Shown: positions 1 through 5,602 of the stretch, one piece after another
How the letters are laid out: each line of letters opens with the position of its first letter
Numbering within the stretch: position 1 is the stretch's first letter
DNA from: Selenomonas sp.
Lineage (GTDB): Bacteria > Bacillota_C > Negativicutes > Selenomonadales > Selenomonadaceae
Assembly: GCF_024693525.1 (NCBI RefSeq)
Contig: NZ_JAILKR010000016.1
Location: forward strand, 1-9,840
Length of the DNA stretch: 9,840 nucleotides
Reading direction: 5' to 3'
Made by a program: the position numbers and the translations under genes
Notes under the pieces: model-generated
Seen by the model: only the letters and a program-made list of their open reading frames with translations
The model's database searches: none
Told to the model about the DNA's origin: nothing

Positions 1-1
1 T

Positions 2-298
2 GATGAAGATGATGAATATGATGGCTATAAGTGTGAGTTTGCAAAGGAGTTTGATATTGATTTAAATGATATAGATGAAGACTTTATGGAAGTAAATTAT
101 TCGGAAAGTATGACATCGTTGAGTAAACTTTTGGAAGGCTGCTCATATTATGACACTTTTAAAGAACGGATAAAAGATAATTTATTGGATAGTATGAATG
201 GTAATAGCGTTGTCCTTTTGTACGATTATGAATATAAAGGCAAAAAAAGGAAAAAGCACGGAATGATATTTGTTGGAATATTTGAGTATAAAAAATAA
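2..298 (+). CDS. Imm22-like immunity protein, C-terminal part (5' end outside window)
   Basis: The frame is open from the first bases of the window to a TAA at 296-298, so the true start lies upstream; the ATG at 86 is internal. The visible 98 residues begin with an acidic stretch and continue with DIDEDFMEVNYSE, then LLEGCSYYDTFKERI, NSVVLLYDYEYKGKK and finally FVGIFEY. This order (acidic D/E-D-F-E segment, 'SY' motif, hydrophobic VVLLYDYEY strand, closing F-G-F-EY strand) resembles what I recall of the Imm22 family of polymorphic-toxin immunity proteins. Such proteins act in the producer cytoplasm by binding a cognate toxin. It is AT-rich like the other cargo genes and ends in its own terminator, so it is the last gene of a toxin/immunity unit lying to the left. 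Family assignment is from memory of the motif pattern and only moderately sure; coding status is much surer. Confidence 0.6.
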   Translation, partial: DEDDEYDGYKCEFAKEFDIDLNDIDEDFMEVNYSESMTSLSKLLEGCSYYDTFKERIKDNLLDSMNGNSVVLLYDYEYKGKKRKKHGMIFVGIFEYKK

Positions 299-313
299 AG
301 GATGATATTTTAA

Positions 314-355
314 AGCTGTGTGCTAATGTTAATGGATTGGTGCACAGCTGTTTTT
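314..355 (+). terminator. Rho-independent terminator after the Imm22-like gene
   Basis: A 10-bp stem pairs 314-323 (AGCTGTGTGC) with 340-349 (GTGCACAGCT), including two G-U pairs, across a 16-nt loop. It is followed by TGTTTTT (349-355). It lies 16 bases after the stop codon at 298, as expected for an intrinsic terminator. Confidence 0.75.
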
Positions 356-454
356 GGCTAGGAGTAAAAAACAATATATAGCAATGTATATTTTTGCAAT
401 ATAAAAAGAAGTTTGTCGGACGGATTGTTAAGCCGAGTGCAACATCTTTAAAAA

Positions 455-619
455 GGCAATCTTATCAAGGCAGTTCATCCCGAGGCTTATGACCACAAAT
501 CTGATGACGGTAAGGGAACGCTTTACGACTACGAAGCCGATGGCTGCAAAATACGCACGCATTATCCTGATGGTGGTGTGGAGCGTCTTATAAAGAGAGG
601 GTATTTTATGCTTGATTGA
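455..619 (+). pseudogene. RHS / YD-repeat carrier fragment 1
   Basis: Reading from 455 gives GNLIKAVHPEAYD, then GTLYDYEADGCKIRTHYPDG and GGVERLIKRGYFMLD before TGA at 617-619. The YDYEADG.KIRTHYPDG pattern is a typical RHS/YD repeat, the building block of the beta-cage that encloses a C-terminal toxin in RHS proteins. There is no start codon, and upstream the frame closes with TAA just before 455, so this is an internal slice of a longer gene. The last bases (from 610) already belong to a 134-bp direct repeat that recurs at 1534, which suggests recombination cut the gene here. Confidence is high for RHS origin and low for any expressed product. Confidence 0.7.
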
Positions 620-743
620 GAGCATAAAAAAACCTTCTTTTTTATGAGAGATAGAAAACTAATCATATTCCAAGACTGCAATGGTATAACGAATGAGCAC
701 CAGTGGAATGTTTACGGCAGTCTCGTTGAGCGCAAGGCAGGCG
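610..743 (+). repeat. Direct repeat copy A (RHS-derived, ~134 bp)
   Basis: This copy matches 1534-1668 along its length. Shared landmarks are GCTT-ATTGAG, the AT-rich hairpin, ATGAGAGATAGAAAA, the nearly identical block encoding NGITNE-QWNVYG and the closing AAGGCAGGCG. Differences are scattered substitutions and short A-run changes. Copy A runs on into more RHS sequence, whereas copy B runs into a VgrG-like gene. The shared part is therefore a likely recombination segment. Confidence 0.8.
623..646 (+). terminator. AT-rich hairpin, possible terminator after RHS fragment 1
   Basis: CATAAAAAA (623-631) pairs perfectly with TTTTTTATG (638-646) around a 6-nt loop, immediately behind the TGA at 617-619. 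The T-run is inside the 3' arm and the stem has almost no G-C, so termination strength is doubtful. The equivalent hairpin in repeat copy B (1551-1565) is shorter. Confidence 0.35.
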
Positions 744-1041
744 ATCTGTGCAACAGCCATCACGGGCCGAAAAGTCAACTACCGATTTGACAAGTCAAAT
801 CGCTTAGCGGATATATGTAACGAAATTGACCAGTCAATTGTCAAATTCACCCGCGATGCCGATGGTGCCATCCAAAAGATAACCCATGCTAACGGCATGT
901 GGCAGGATATCACCTATGATGCGGATAAAACGCTACGATGCCGAAGGCCTGCGTCACGAAATGGAAGAAAACGGCAAGCTCGTTCAGTTCATCTTCAACG
1001 AAAACAAGGAAGTAATCGCAGAAAAAGAGGGAAGAAAATAA
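644..1041 (+). pseudogene. RHS carrier fragment 2, up to the conserved tip; toxin domain absent
   Basis: RHS coding sequence continues here across three frames. The first segment (ATG at 644, stop 788-790) reads LIIFQDCNGITNEHQWNVYG and SLVERKAGDL. The second (roughly 744-948) reads AITGRKVNYRFDKSNRLADI and FTRDADGAIQKITHANGMWQ. The third (931-1041) reads RYDAEGLRHEMEENGKLVQF and NENKEVIAEKEGRK, then stops. 'YDAEGLRHE.EENG' is the conserved end of the RHS core just before the hypervariable toxin. The stop comes at that boundary, so no toxin domain remains. The frame jumps coincide with shortened repeats, so real deletions are likely, unlike the single-base changes elsewhere in the window. A 123-residue ORF can be read from 693 to 1064, but its ends are out-of-frame translation. 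The next gene is an immunity-like gene 19 bp downstream. Confidence 0.7.
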
Positions 1042-1060
1042 AAATTGGAGAATTGATTAA

Positions 1061-1330
1061 ATGAAAATATTAGAATTAAGAGAAAAATTGAATATAAAAG
1101 GGGTTCCATCCGATATGTATAGTCTTGATGGTTGGACGCCTTTTGAAAAAATGTGTATTGAAAAAAGGGGAGGGGAATGGCATGTTTACTTTAGTGAAAA
1201 AGGCTCCAAACAAGGGTTGAAAATATTTAAAAAAGAAGATGATGCATGTGAATATTTTTATAAATGTGTAATGTGGGATTTTAACGCATATTTGGAGTGG
1301 AAAAATAAAAGCACGATTAATTTATTATAA
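1061..1330 (+). CDS. Small immunity-like protein A (putative TNT-toxin immunity family), 89 aa
   Basis: This intact gene begins at ATG 1061 with a GGAG motif about ten bases upstream. The product is small and soluble, with no signal peptide. Over about 71 residues it is roughly 56% identical (my hand count, 40 positions) to the product of 5208-5459. Shared blocks are VP..MYSL.GW.P.E.MCIE, W.VY.SE.G.K.G.KIFK and DAC.Y.Y. In the second locus the gene directly follows a TNT-type NADase remnant; here it directly follows a toxin-less RHS tip. From memory, small proteins with the 'YSLNG..NE..C.E' motif often follow TNT toxins, so the inferred role is neutralising a TNT-like NAD-glycohydrolase in the producer cytoplasm. 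As no cognate toxin remains upstream, it would be an orphan immunity gene, perhaps kept for protection against neighbours. Confidence 0.65.
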   Translation: MKILELREKLNIKGVPSDMYSLDGWTPFEKMCIEKRGGEWHVYFSEKGSKQGLKIFKKEDDACEYFYKCVMWDFNAYLEWKNKSTINLL

Positions 1331-1420
1331 GAGTTTGTGGAGATATTAGATAATTGGCAAATATATTAGGAAGGTTGATAGTTTTATTATTGTGATACTC
1401 ATATAGTGTAAGATATTTGT

Positions 1421-1497
1421 AATGACGCATAGTTCTTCCTGGAAATGGGTTGTAGCAAATACCATTATACCAGAGGTTTATGCGTTATTTTATTTTG
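1421..1497 (+). terminator. Large nested hairpin followed by a T-rich tract
   Basis: AATGACGCATA (1421-1431) pairs with TATGCGTTATT (1479-1489), an 11-bp stem with one G-U. Inside it, CCTGG can pair with CCAG-AG and AATGG with CCATT, giving a layered structure. T-rich sequence follows (1486-1497). It could be the terminator of the immunity gene at 1061-1330, about 90 bases upstream. The long, layered loop is unusual for a simple terminator, so a folded RNA or a small palindromic repeat element is also possible. Apart from this structure and repeat copy B, I see no gene in 1331-1671. Confidence 0.5.
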
Positions 1498-1533
1498 AGT
1501 TATGTGTTGTTGCACTTAGATTGTAAATCCATC

Positions 1534-1668
1534 GCTTAATTGAGGGAATAAAAAGTCCTTCTTTTATATGAGAGATAGAAAAACTAATCAAATTCCAAGA
1601 CCGCAATGGTATAACGAATGAGTACCAGTGGAATGTTTACGGCTGTCTTGTGAGGGGCAAGGCAGGCG
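1534..1668 (+). repeat. Direct repeat copy B (RHS-derived) abutting the VgrG-like gene
   Basis: This is the counterpart of 610-743. In one frame it reads FQDRNGITNEYQWNVYG and CLVRGKAGG, an RHS segment. It ends at AAGGCAGGCG, and within four bases the VgrG-like reading frame begins its ATG at 1672. The copy has no start, no toxin and no continuing RHS, so it marks a recombination join between an RHS gene and a spike gene. Confidence 0.8.
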
Positions 1669-1671
1669 GGA

Positions 1672-3092
1672 ATGGAGTATTGTGATTTTTTATTTGCGCC
1701 GACTTTTATGGTGGGGGATCGTTTCCAGTCGTTGTTGCAGTGGCTGGCGCCGGAGATGGAGTTTTCTAATGTGACGCTGCTGCCAGTAACCGAGCAGGCG
1801 GATGCGAAGCCCCTGCACTACTGGGTTCCTTTTTTGCCACCAGATAGTTCGGGGCTGCGTGTCCGTTGCCAACGACAGCGGGATAAGGTATCTTGGTTGT
1901 TTTCGTTGGAAATCGACCATAGGCCAAATGAACACGGCAGGGCGGTTTTGACTGCGGAGGGGGAAATTCCGGTGCTAAAGTGTTTTATGGAACGAGAGAC
2001 GGATGGGGGATTACCATAAAATCCCGGATGCAAAAGCAGGAAGTTGTGTTGTTCCGGGGGTACATTACCCAGATTCGCTTGGATACGAAAGCCGATTATG
2101 GTGAGCTGTCGGTGGAACTGGCGGACACTAGTTATCTGCTGGATATTCGGCGTCAGAATAAGACGTATCAGAATCTAGGGAAAAGTTACGGGGATATTTT
2201 AAATGATGCCTATCATGGTGCGGGAAAAGCGGTGGTCAATGTCACCGACCAGCCTATCGGCGCGTTTATCCTGCAGATGGATGAGACGAACTGGGACTTT
2301 TCCAAGCGTATGGCCTCGCGGTTTAATGTGCCAATCTTTTCCAATCTGGTGGCGGAAAAGCCGATGGTTTCGCTGGGAGTGCCCCCGGGGAAACAGGCGT
2401 CTGAGTTGTCTACGGCAGCTATTCGCTATACCACGGATAATGGACGTTTTCGGGAGGTAACGGGAAATGACCTGACCGAGGGCCATAAAGCAGCGGCTCA
2501 GGATTTTAACAGTTTATATGTGGATTCTTATGATTATGCGTATCTTGGGGATAAGGTGCGGGTGAATGGTAAGGATTATTATGTACGGGCGGTTCATGCG
2601 AAATTGCTAGATGGGCTTATGCGGATGAACTATGAATTGACTGGTCGTCAGGGCTTTGTGGTCCCCTGGGTGCGGAACAATAATTGTGCGGGGCGTGTCA
2701 TCAAGTCCAAGCGCAAGTCCGGGGATAGGTCAGATTGCCGGGAACTCAAGATGACCTGCATCGATGGGGCGCTCAAATATCTGCGGGACAAGAAATACGG
2801 CTATGCCGACGTCCATATCATCAGCCAGCCGCCGAAACTGCCGTATAGGCTCACGGGCTTTACCCATAACGGTGAGGAAATCGACCTGATTGATGGCATG
2901 GCAGGCATCAGCCATGGCGAGCTGTCACGGAACATGGATAACCTCACGCTCATGTTGTACCTCAAAGATGAGGAGGGCAGCAATCGCTATAACTTCACTT
3001 ACACCTCCACCCAGGCAGAATTTGAGCCCAAAACTCAGGAAGAAATCGAAGCCATCTATGGCGATCATATCCCACAGGACGATACCGAATGA
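1672..3092 (+). pseudogene. VgrG / gp27-like spike-hub protein, frameshifted and with unusual ends
   Basis: Two overlapping frames make one protein. Frame one (1672-2019) ends its recognisable part with SLEIDHRPNEHGRAVLTAEG. Frame two (open from 1932, to 3092) continues AKVFYGTRDGWGITIKSR, QEVVLFRGYITQI, SYLLDIRRQNKTYQNLGKSY, then QMDETNWDFSKRMASRFNVP and a beta-rich part to GFVVPWVRNNNCAGRVI. The N-E-H-G motif, 'LFRGYITQI' and 'DETNWDF.KRMASRF' are the classic VgrG/late-control-D (gp27) signatures: this is the hub under the injection spike. One extra G in the G5 run at 1959-1963 would join the frames. The first ~90 residues are not a recognisable VgrG start and lack a good ribosome site; they begin exactly at an RHS repeat junction. 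After about 2690 the OB-fold/spike part is replaced by ~130 unfamiliar residues with more C-ending codons. So the gene looks mosaic as well as frameshifted. Confidence 0.65.
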
Positions 3093-3093
3093 A

Positions 3094-3853
3094 ATGCAGG
3101 AGCAGGAGCGTCGGCAGGAAAAGCCTGTAGAAGATAAAGTGCCCTCTATCTATGATGAAGTGACAAGCTGGAATATACGAATGAAACGGTAACGGAGCGT
3201 ATGTATAACTGCTTGTTTTCCAGCAATCTTGGCAATGAGACAGTTACAGGTTCTGTAAGTTTTACCTATACCCAAAGGTATTTACGAGAAATAGCAAAAC
3301 AGATTGCTCTATCAATGCGGATAAACGATTTGTTATAGAAGGGGCTCCTGTCCTAACAAAAGAAAGCTTTTTGATATGTCAGTTTGGTGGTGTAATCAAT
3401 TTTTGTGAACCGCCAGATTCTGATATGTTAAAGAAAGAAATAACAGGAAATATTACAAAAGAAAAAGTATTACAGTTAATAAATAAAGGGATATTACCTA
3501 ATCCAAAAGATATGGATCAGGATTACTATTATTGTTCTGTTGATGGATTTGGCCTTATCGTGGACAAAATGGGGAATGTTTATAGATTCTCTGAGACTAG
3601 TTTGGATTTTGGAAAGTTTGCTTCAGAACAGATTAGTCTGGTTATGGAAATTATAATGAAAAAAAATAATGTTGATGATTATGTTAACTCTATAGCAGGC
3701 GAATCGGCTGGCGTTAACATTGCAGTGGGAAGGCAAGTAGGCATTTTATCGTGGAATGGTGCACCAGTATCTACTGAAGTGGGTGTAACCACAGGAGCGG
3801 GGATGTCAGTAGGTTTTCGTGAAACAAAACGCGTATTTAATTTATATTATTAA
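3094..3853 (+). pseudogene. PAAR-like (DUF4280-type) protein with C-terminal putative effector region, frameshifted
   Basis: Three frames join. 3094-3192 gives MQEQERRQEKPVEDKVPSIY. A second frame (3159-3338) gives YTNETVTERMYNCLFSSN and VSFTYTQRYLREIAKQ. A third (open 3239-3853) gives TDCSINADKRFVIEGAP, VLTKESFLICQFGGVINF and then ~140 further residues. 'IEGAPVLT..S.L.C.FGG.I.F' matches the end of DUF4280/PAAR-like proteins, which cap VgrG spikes and load effectors. The tail after this motif, with SVDGFGLIVDKMGNVYRF and a Gly/Val-rich VGILSWNGAPVSTEVGVTTG, would be the effector; I do not recognise its activity. Each frame change corresponds to one missing base. The neighbours fit: a VgrG-like gene lies upstream and a membrane-anchored candidate immunity gene starts 18 bases downstream. 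The TTG at 3371 is not a real start. Confidence 0.5.
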
Positions 3854-3871
3854 CTAAAAGGTGAACTGTTG

Positions 3872-4273
3872 ATGAAGAGAATCTTGCATTATATTGTTAT
3901 TATAGGGATATTGTTATCGTTGTATGATGTTACCATGAATTTTATGTATCATAGTGATGATTTTGAGAAGGATCCTAAAGAAATGTATGAGATTTATGAA
4001 GAGCTGCCGGTTCCAGAAAAAACTGACGAGTTAGGGAAAAAAGAAATAATAAGGAAAAGACATTTTGTTTCGTTGGATATAGATTATTGCACTGATTTGT
4101 CCAATACGCGAATAAGAGAGTTTTATATAGAAAGGTTGCCTCTGGCTGGATGGTATCAAGTAGATGATTTGGGAGGAGATGGGATTGCTTTTGCTAGAGG
4201 TGGATGGAAGATTTCAATTCATAATAAAAATAAAAAATACAATTTGTATATTTGTAAATCTTACAATAACTAG
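3872..4273 (+). CDS. Membrane-anchored putative immunity protein, 133 aa
   Basis: ATG at 3872 is preferred because AAGGTGA (3858-3864) sits about seven bases upstream; a TTG one codon earlier is unlikely. Residues 4-20 (ILHYIVIIGILLSLYDV) form one hydrophobic helix, probably a signal anchor. The rest is a charged soluble domain with a KTDELGKKE linker, FVSLDIDYC, REFYIERLPLAGWY and GGWKISI, ending NLYICKSYNN. The 'FY...L...GW' motif recurs in small secreted or membrane-tethered proteins encoded behind toxins. The position right behind the PAAR-like/effector frame, the AT-rich composition and the tether suggest an immunity protein that works at the membrane or outside it. That would imply a cognate effector acting on the envelope. 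No family is recognised with confidence. Confidence 0.5.
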   Translation: MKRILHYIVIIGILLSLYDVTMNFMYHSDDFEKDPKEMYEIYEELPVPEKTDELGKKEIIRKRHFVSLDIDYCTDLSNTRIREFYIERLPLAGWYQVDDLGGDGIAFARGGWKISIHNKNKKYNLYICKSYNN

Positions 4274-4300
4274 ATTATACTCATGGACAGAATATAAGTT

Positions 4301-4447
4301 ATGAAATCAATATACATTATATACATATTAATTATAAGAACCGTTATTGAGATAATGAGCACACCTGACGATTGGTGCTTATGGGTAGTTTTAAGCATAT
4401 TTATCTTTATGTCTTACTTGCAAAAAAATATGTCAAAGAAAAAGTGA
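4301..4447 (+). CDS. Small membrane protein, 48 aa
   Basis: ATG 4301 to TGA 4447 encodes a very hydrophobic peptide. One helix spans about residues 4-18 (IYIIYILIIRTVIEI), a short polar turn STPDD follows, a second helix covers 25-39 (CLWVVLSIFIFMSYL), and the tail QKNMSKKK is basic. A helical hairpin with a positive-inside tail is the likely topology. No clear Shine-Dalgarno sequence is visible. It follows the membrane-anchored candidate immunity gene by 27 bases and is similarly AT-rich, so it may be a second small protector or part of the same cassette. It may also be a chance ORF; the regular two-helix pattern argues for a real gene. Confidence 0.4.
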   Translation: MKSIYIIYILIIRTVIEIMSTPDDWCLWVVLSIFIFMSYLQKNMSKKK

Positions 4448-4491
4448 TTATGATGCATTTTATGCAGATAGTGATTTATTGAAAATCTAAT

Positions 4492-4497
4492 AGGAGG
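4492..4497 (+). promoter_or_regulatory. Strong ribosome binding site of the VgrG-like stub
   Basis: AGGAGG lies four bases before ATG 4502. A near-perfect site in front of a 37-residue stub implies that the start once served a full-length gene. Confidence 0.6.
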
Positions 4498-4501
4498 ACA
4501 A

Positions 4502-4615
4502 ATGGAACAGGTTACACTGGGAGAACTAAAGGTAGAAGGTTTGCCCTATTATCGAATAGAAAAATTACATATAGAAACCAAGGCGGGCAGGCATGAGATA
4601 TGTATTAGGAGTTGA
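4502..4615 (+). pseudogene. N-terminal stub resembling a VgrG-like spike protein, 37 aa
   Basis: The ORF reads MEQVTLGELKVEGLPYYRIE followed by KLHIETKAGRHEICIRS and TGA. Short strands, then 'Y.I..L.I....G.HE..I', match the start of VgrG/late-control-D-type proteins, where an 'H' motif near residue 30-35 begins the first beta-barrel. A strong ribosome site precedes it. After residue 36 nothing recognisable continues in any frame, so this is a truncated gene rather than a simple frameshift. The break is followed at once by an unrelated immunity-like gene. A candidate for the lost 3' end lies at 5505-5597. The assignment is by pattern only. Confidence 0.45.
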
Positions 4616-4648
4616 GTTGTATTGACGACAATCATAGAGGTGTTTGAT

Positions 4649-4939
4649 ATGAACGAAGAAGAACGAAAATACATATTAGAAGGAATAGTGGAGGTTATAA
4701 AAGATATGGAAGCTAGATATCCAGCAATACAGCTAGAAAATGGGATGCTAAATTTAATATATAATCGGTATAAGTTAGCTTATAAAATAATTGAAGAGAA
4801 AAAGGTGGAGGATAAGATAATATATATAAATGGTGGTGTGCGTGCTTATTTAGATGCCTATAGTGATTGGGATAATCCCTTGCTTGTCAAAATGGGGCAT
4901 GTGGAAGATATGTATAGAAAATATATTATGAGTAAGTAA
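4649..4939 (+). CDS. Immunity-like cytoplasmic protein, 96 aa
   Basis: ATG 4649 is favoured over TTG 4622 because AGAGGTG (4635-4641) lies seven bases in front of it. The product begins with a helical, charged segment (MNEEERKYILEGIVEVIKDM), then LIYNRYKLAYKIIEEKKVED and INGGVRAYLDAYSDWDNPLL, and closes VEDMYRKYIMSK. It has no signal peptide or membrane helix. The mostly helical small soluble protein with a conserved-looking 'GGVRAYLDAYSDWDNPLL' core resembles immunity proteins of polymorphic toxin loci, but I cannot name a family. It stands between a truncated spike gene and a dead TNT toxin with no intact toxin before it, so if it is an immunity gene it is an orphan. Confidence 0.5.
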   Translation: MNEEERKYILEGIVEVIKDMEARYPAIQLENGMLNLIYNRYKLAYKIIEEKKVEDKIIYINGGVRAYLDAYSDWDNPLLVKMGHVEDMYRKYIMSK

Positions 4940-4986
4940 ATATCTCAAATTTCGCACACCTAAAACAAGCCCACAATTAGGAATAA

Positions 4987-5136
4987 TACCATTTGTATGA
5001 ATTTTGTAAACCTGTCCGTAGCGAGGGTAGTATCATTGCGCCATGGTTTGATCAACCTGGCGGTGGAATATAATTTAAACTAGAAAAACCAATAAATGAA
5101 TTGCTTAGTGAAGCGATAATAAGAGAAATAAAATAG
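4987..5136 (+). pseudogene. TNT-type NAD-glycohydrolase toxin, C-terminal remnant
   Basis: The frame from 4987 reads YHLYEFCKPVRSEGSIIA, then PWFDQPGGGI, a TAA stop at 5071-5073, and FKLEKPINELLSEAIIREIK before TAG at 5134-5136. 'YE..KP......I.APWF.QPGGG.Q' followed by 'I.EL...G.I..I' is the hallmark C-terminal motif of the TNT domain (DUF4237), the NAD-degrading fold first described at the C-terminus of M. tuberculosis CpnT. The stop replaces the expected Gln of PGGGIQ, consistent with CAA changed to TAA. Upstream, the frame closes at 4984 and the N-terminal half, with the GS and Arg motifs needed for activity, is absent. The toxin is thus dead three ways: truncated, without start, and with a nonsense codon. 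The partner-like immunity gene survives 71 bases downstream. Confidence 0.75.
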
Positions 5137-5207
5137 GAAAATCCTTATTTTATTGTTTGCTGAAATGATTTTTTGAAATGTTAAGTTGAATGATTTAGGT
5201 AATGAAA

Positions 5208-5459
5208 ATGAATCTAAAAGAATTGAAGAAAAAGCTTGATGAGCAAAATGTACCAACAGGTATGTATAGTTTAAATGGGTGGAATCCTAATGAAATGATG
5301 TGTATAGAGAGGAAAGGACAAAAATGGCAAGTATATTGTAGTGAGAGAGGGATGAAAACAGGGATGAAGATTTTTAAAAGAGAAGTTGATGCATGCCAGT
5401 ATTTGTATAATATTGTGATGCTTTGTTATCGTGATCGTCAAGAATATTTGCAAAAATAA
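5208..5459 (+). CDS. Small immunity-like protein B (putative TNT-toxin immunity family), 83 aa
   Basis: ATG 5208 is preferred over ATG 5202 because the AGG at 5197-5199 is then eight bases away rather than two. The product (MNLKELKKKLDEQNVPTGMY, then SLNGWNPNEMMCIERKGQ, WQVYCSERGMKTGMKIFK and DACQYLYNIVM) is a paralogue of the gene at 1061-1330. It is soluble, lysine-rich and intact. Lying directly behind the TNT remnant, it is the natural immunity partner of that toxin, so it supplies the functional hint for both copies: NADase neutralisation in the producer cell. Conservation of the gene while its toxin has decayed is typical of retained orphan immunity. Confidence 0.7.
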   Translation: MNLKELKKKLDEQNVPTGMYSLNGWNPNEMMCIERKGQKWQVYCSERGMKTGMKIFKREVDACQYLYNIVMLCYRDRQEYLQK

Positions 5460-5504
5460 TATTTATACTGTATTAAAAATTACTGTACAAAAAAGGGATT
5501 TGAA

Positions 5505-5597
5505 ATGCAGTTTTTGCTGCAGAGTGGAACGTCACATGTCAAATTAACGGAAAAACAGATTACTTTCGGTGGCGAAAGTGTGATTGTGGGAGAGTGA
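5505..5597 (+). pseudogene. Short ORF resembling a VgrG/gp5 C-terminal beta-repeat, 30 aa
   Basis: ATG 5505 to TGA 5597, preceded by AAGGGA, encodes MQFLLQSGTSHVKLTEKQIT followed by FGGESVIVGE. The rhythm 'SG.S.V.LT...I...G..V.VG' is that of the beta-helical C-terminus of gp5/VgrG spikes. A protein this short cannot be a whole spike, so it is either a 3' remnant or a genuine tiny ORF. It is five bases before the start of the baseplate operon. Together with the N-terminal stub at 4502 it would bracket the immunity/TNT cargo. The composition shifts from AT-rich to balanced at about this point. Confidence 0.4.
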
Positions 5598-5602
5598 ACA
5601 AT

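Noticed and set aside
693..1064. 123-aa ORF as an intact gene
   Set aside because: Only its middle is RHS sequence. Its first ~15 and last ~35 residues are out-of-frame translation of RHS sequence readable in other frames.
2890..3192. 100-aa + strand ORF
   Set aside because: Up to 3092 it is a shadow of the VgrG-like frame. Only the part from ATG 3094 is plausible, as the start of the next frameshifted gene.
4354..4382. Hairpin AGCAC / GTGCT as a terminator
   Set aside because: The stem is short, no T-run follows, and it lies inside the 48-aa small membrane ORF.
5464..5469. TATACT as a -10 promoter element before the baseplate operon
   Set aside because: No acceptable -35 hexamer is found 16-18 bases upstream, and the region is AT-rich enough for chance matches.
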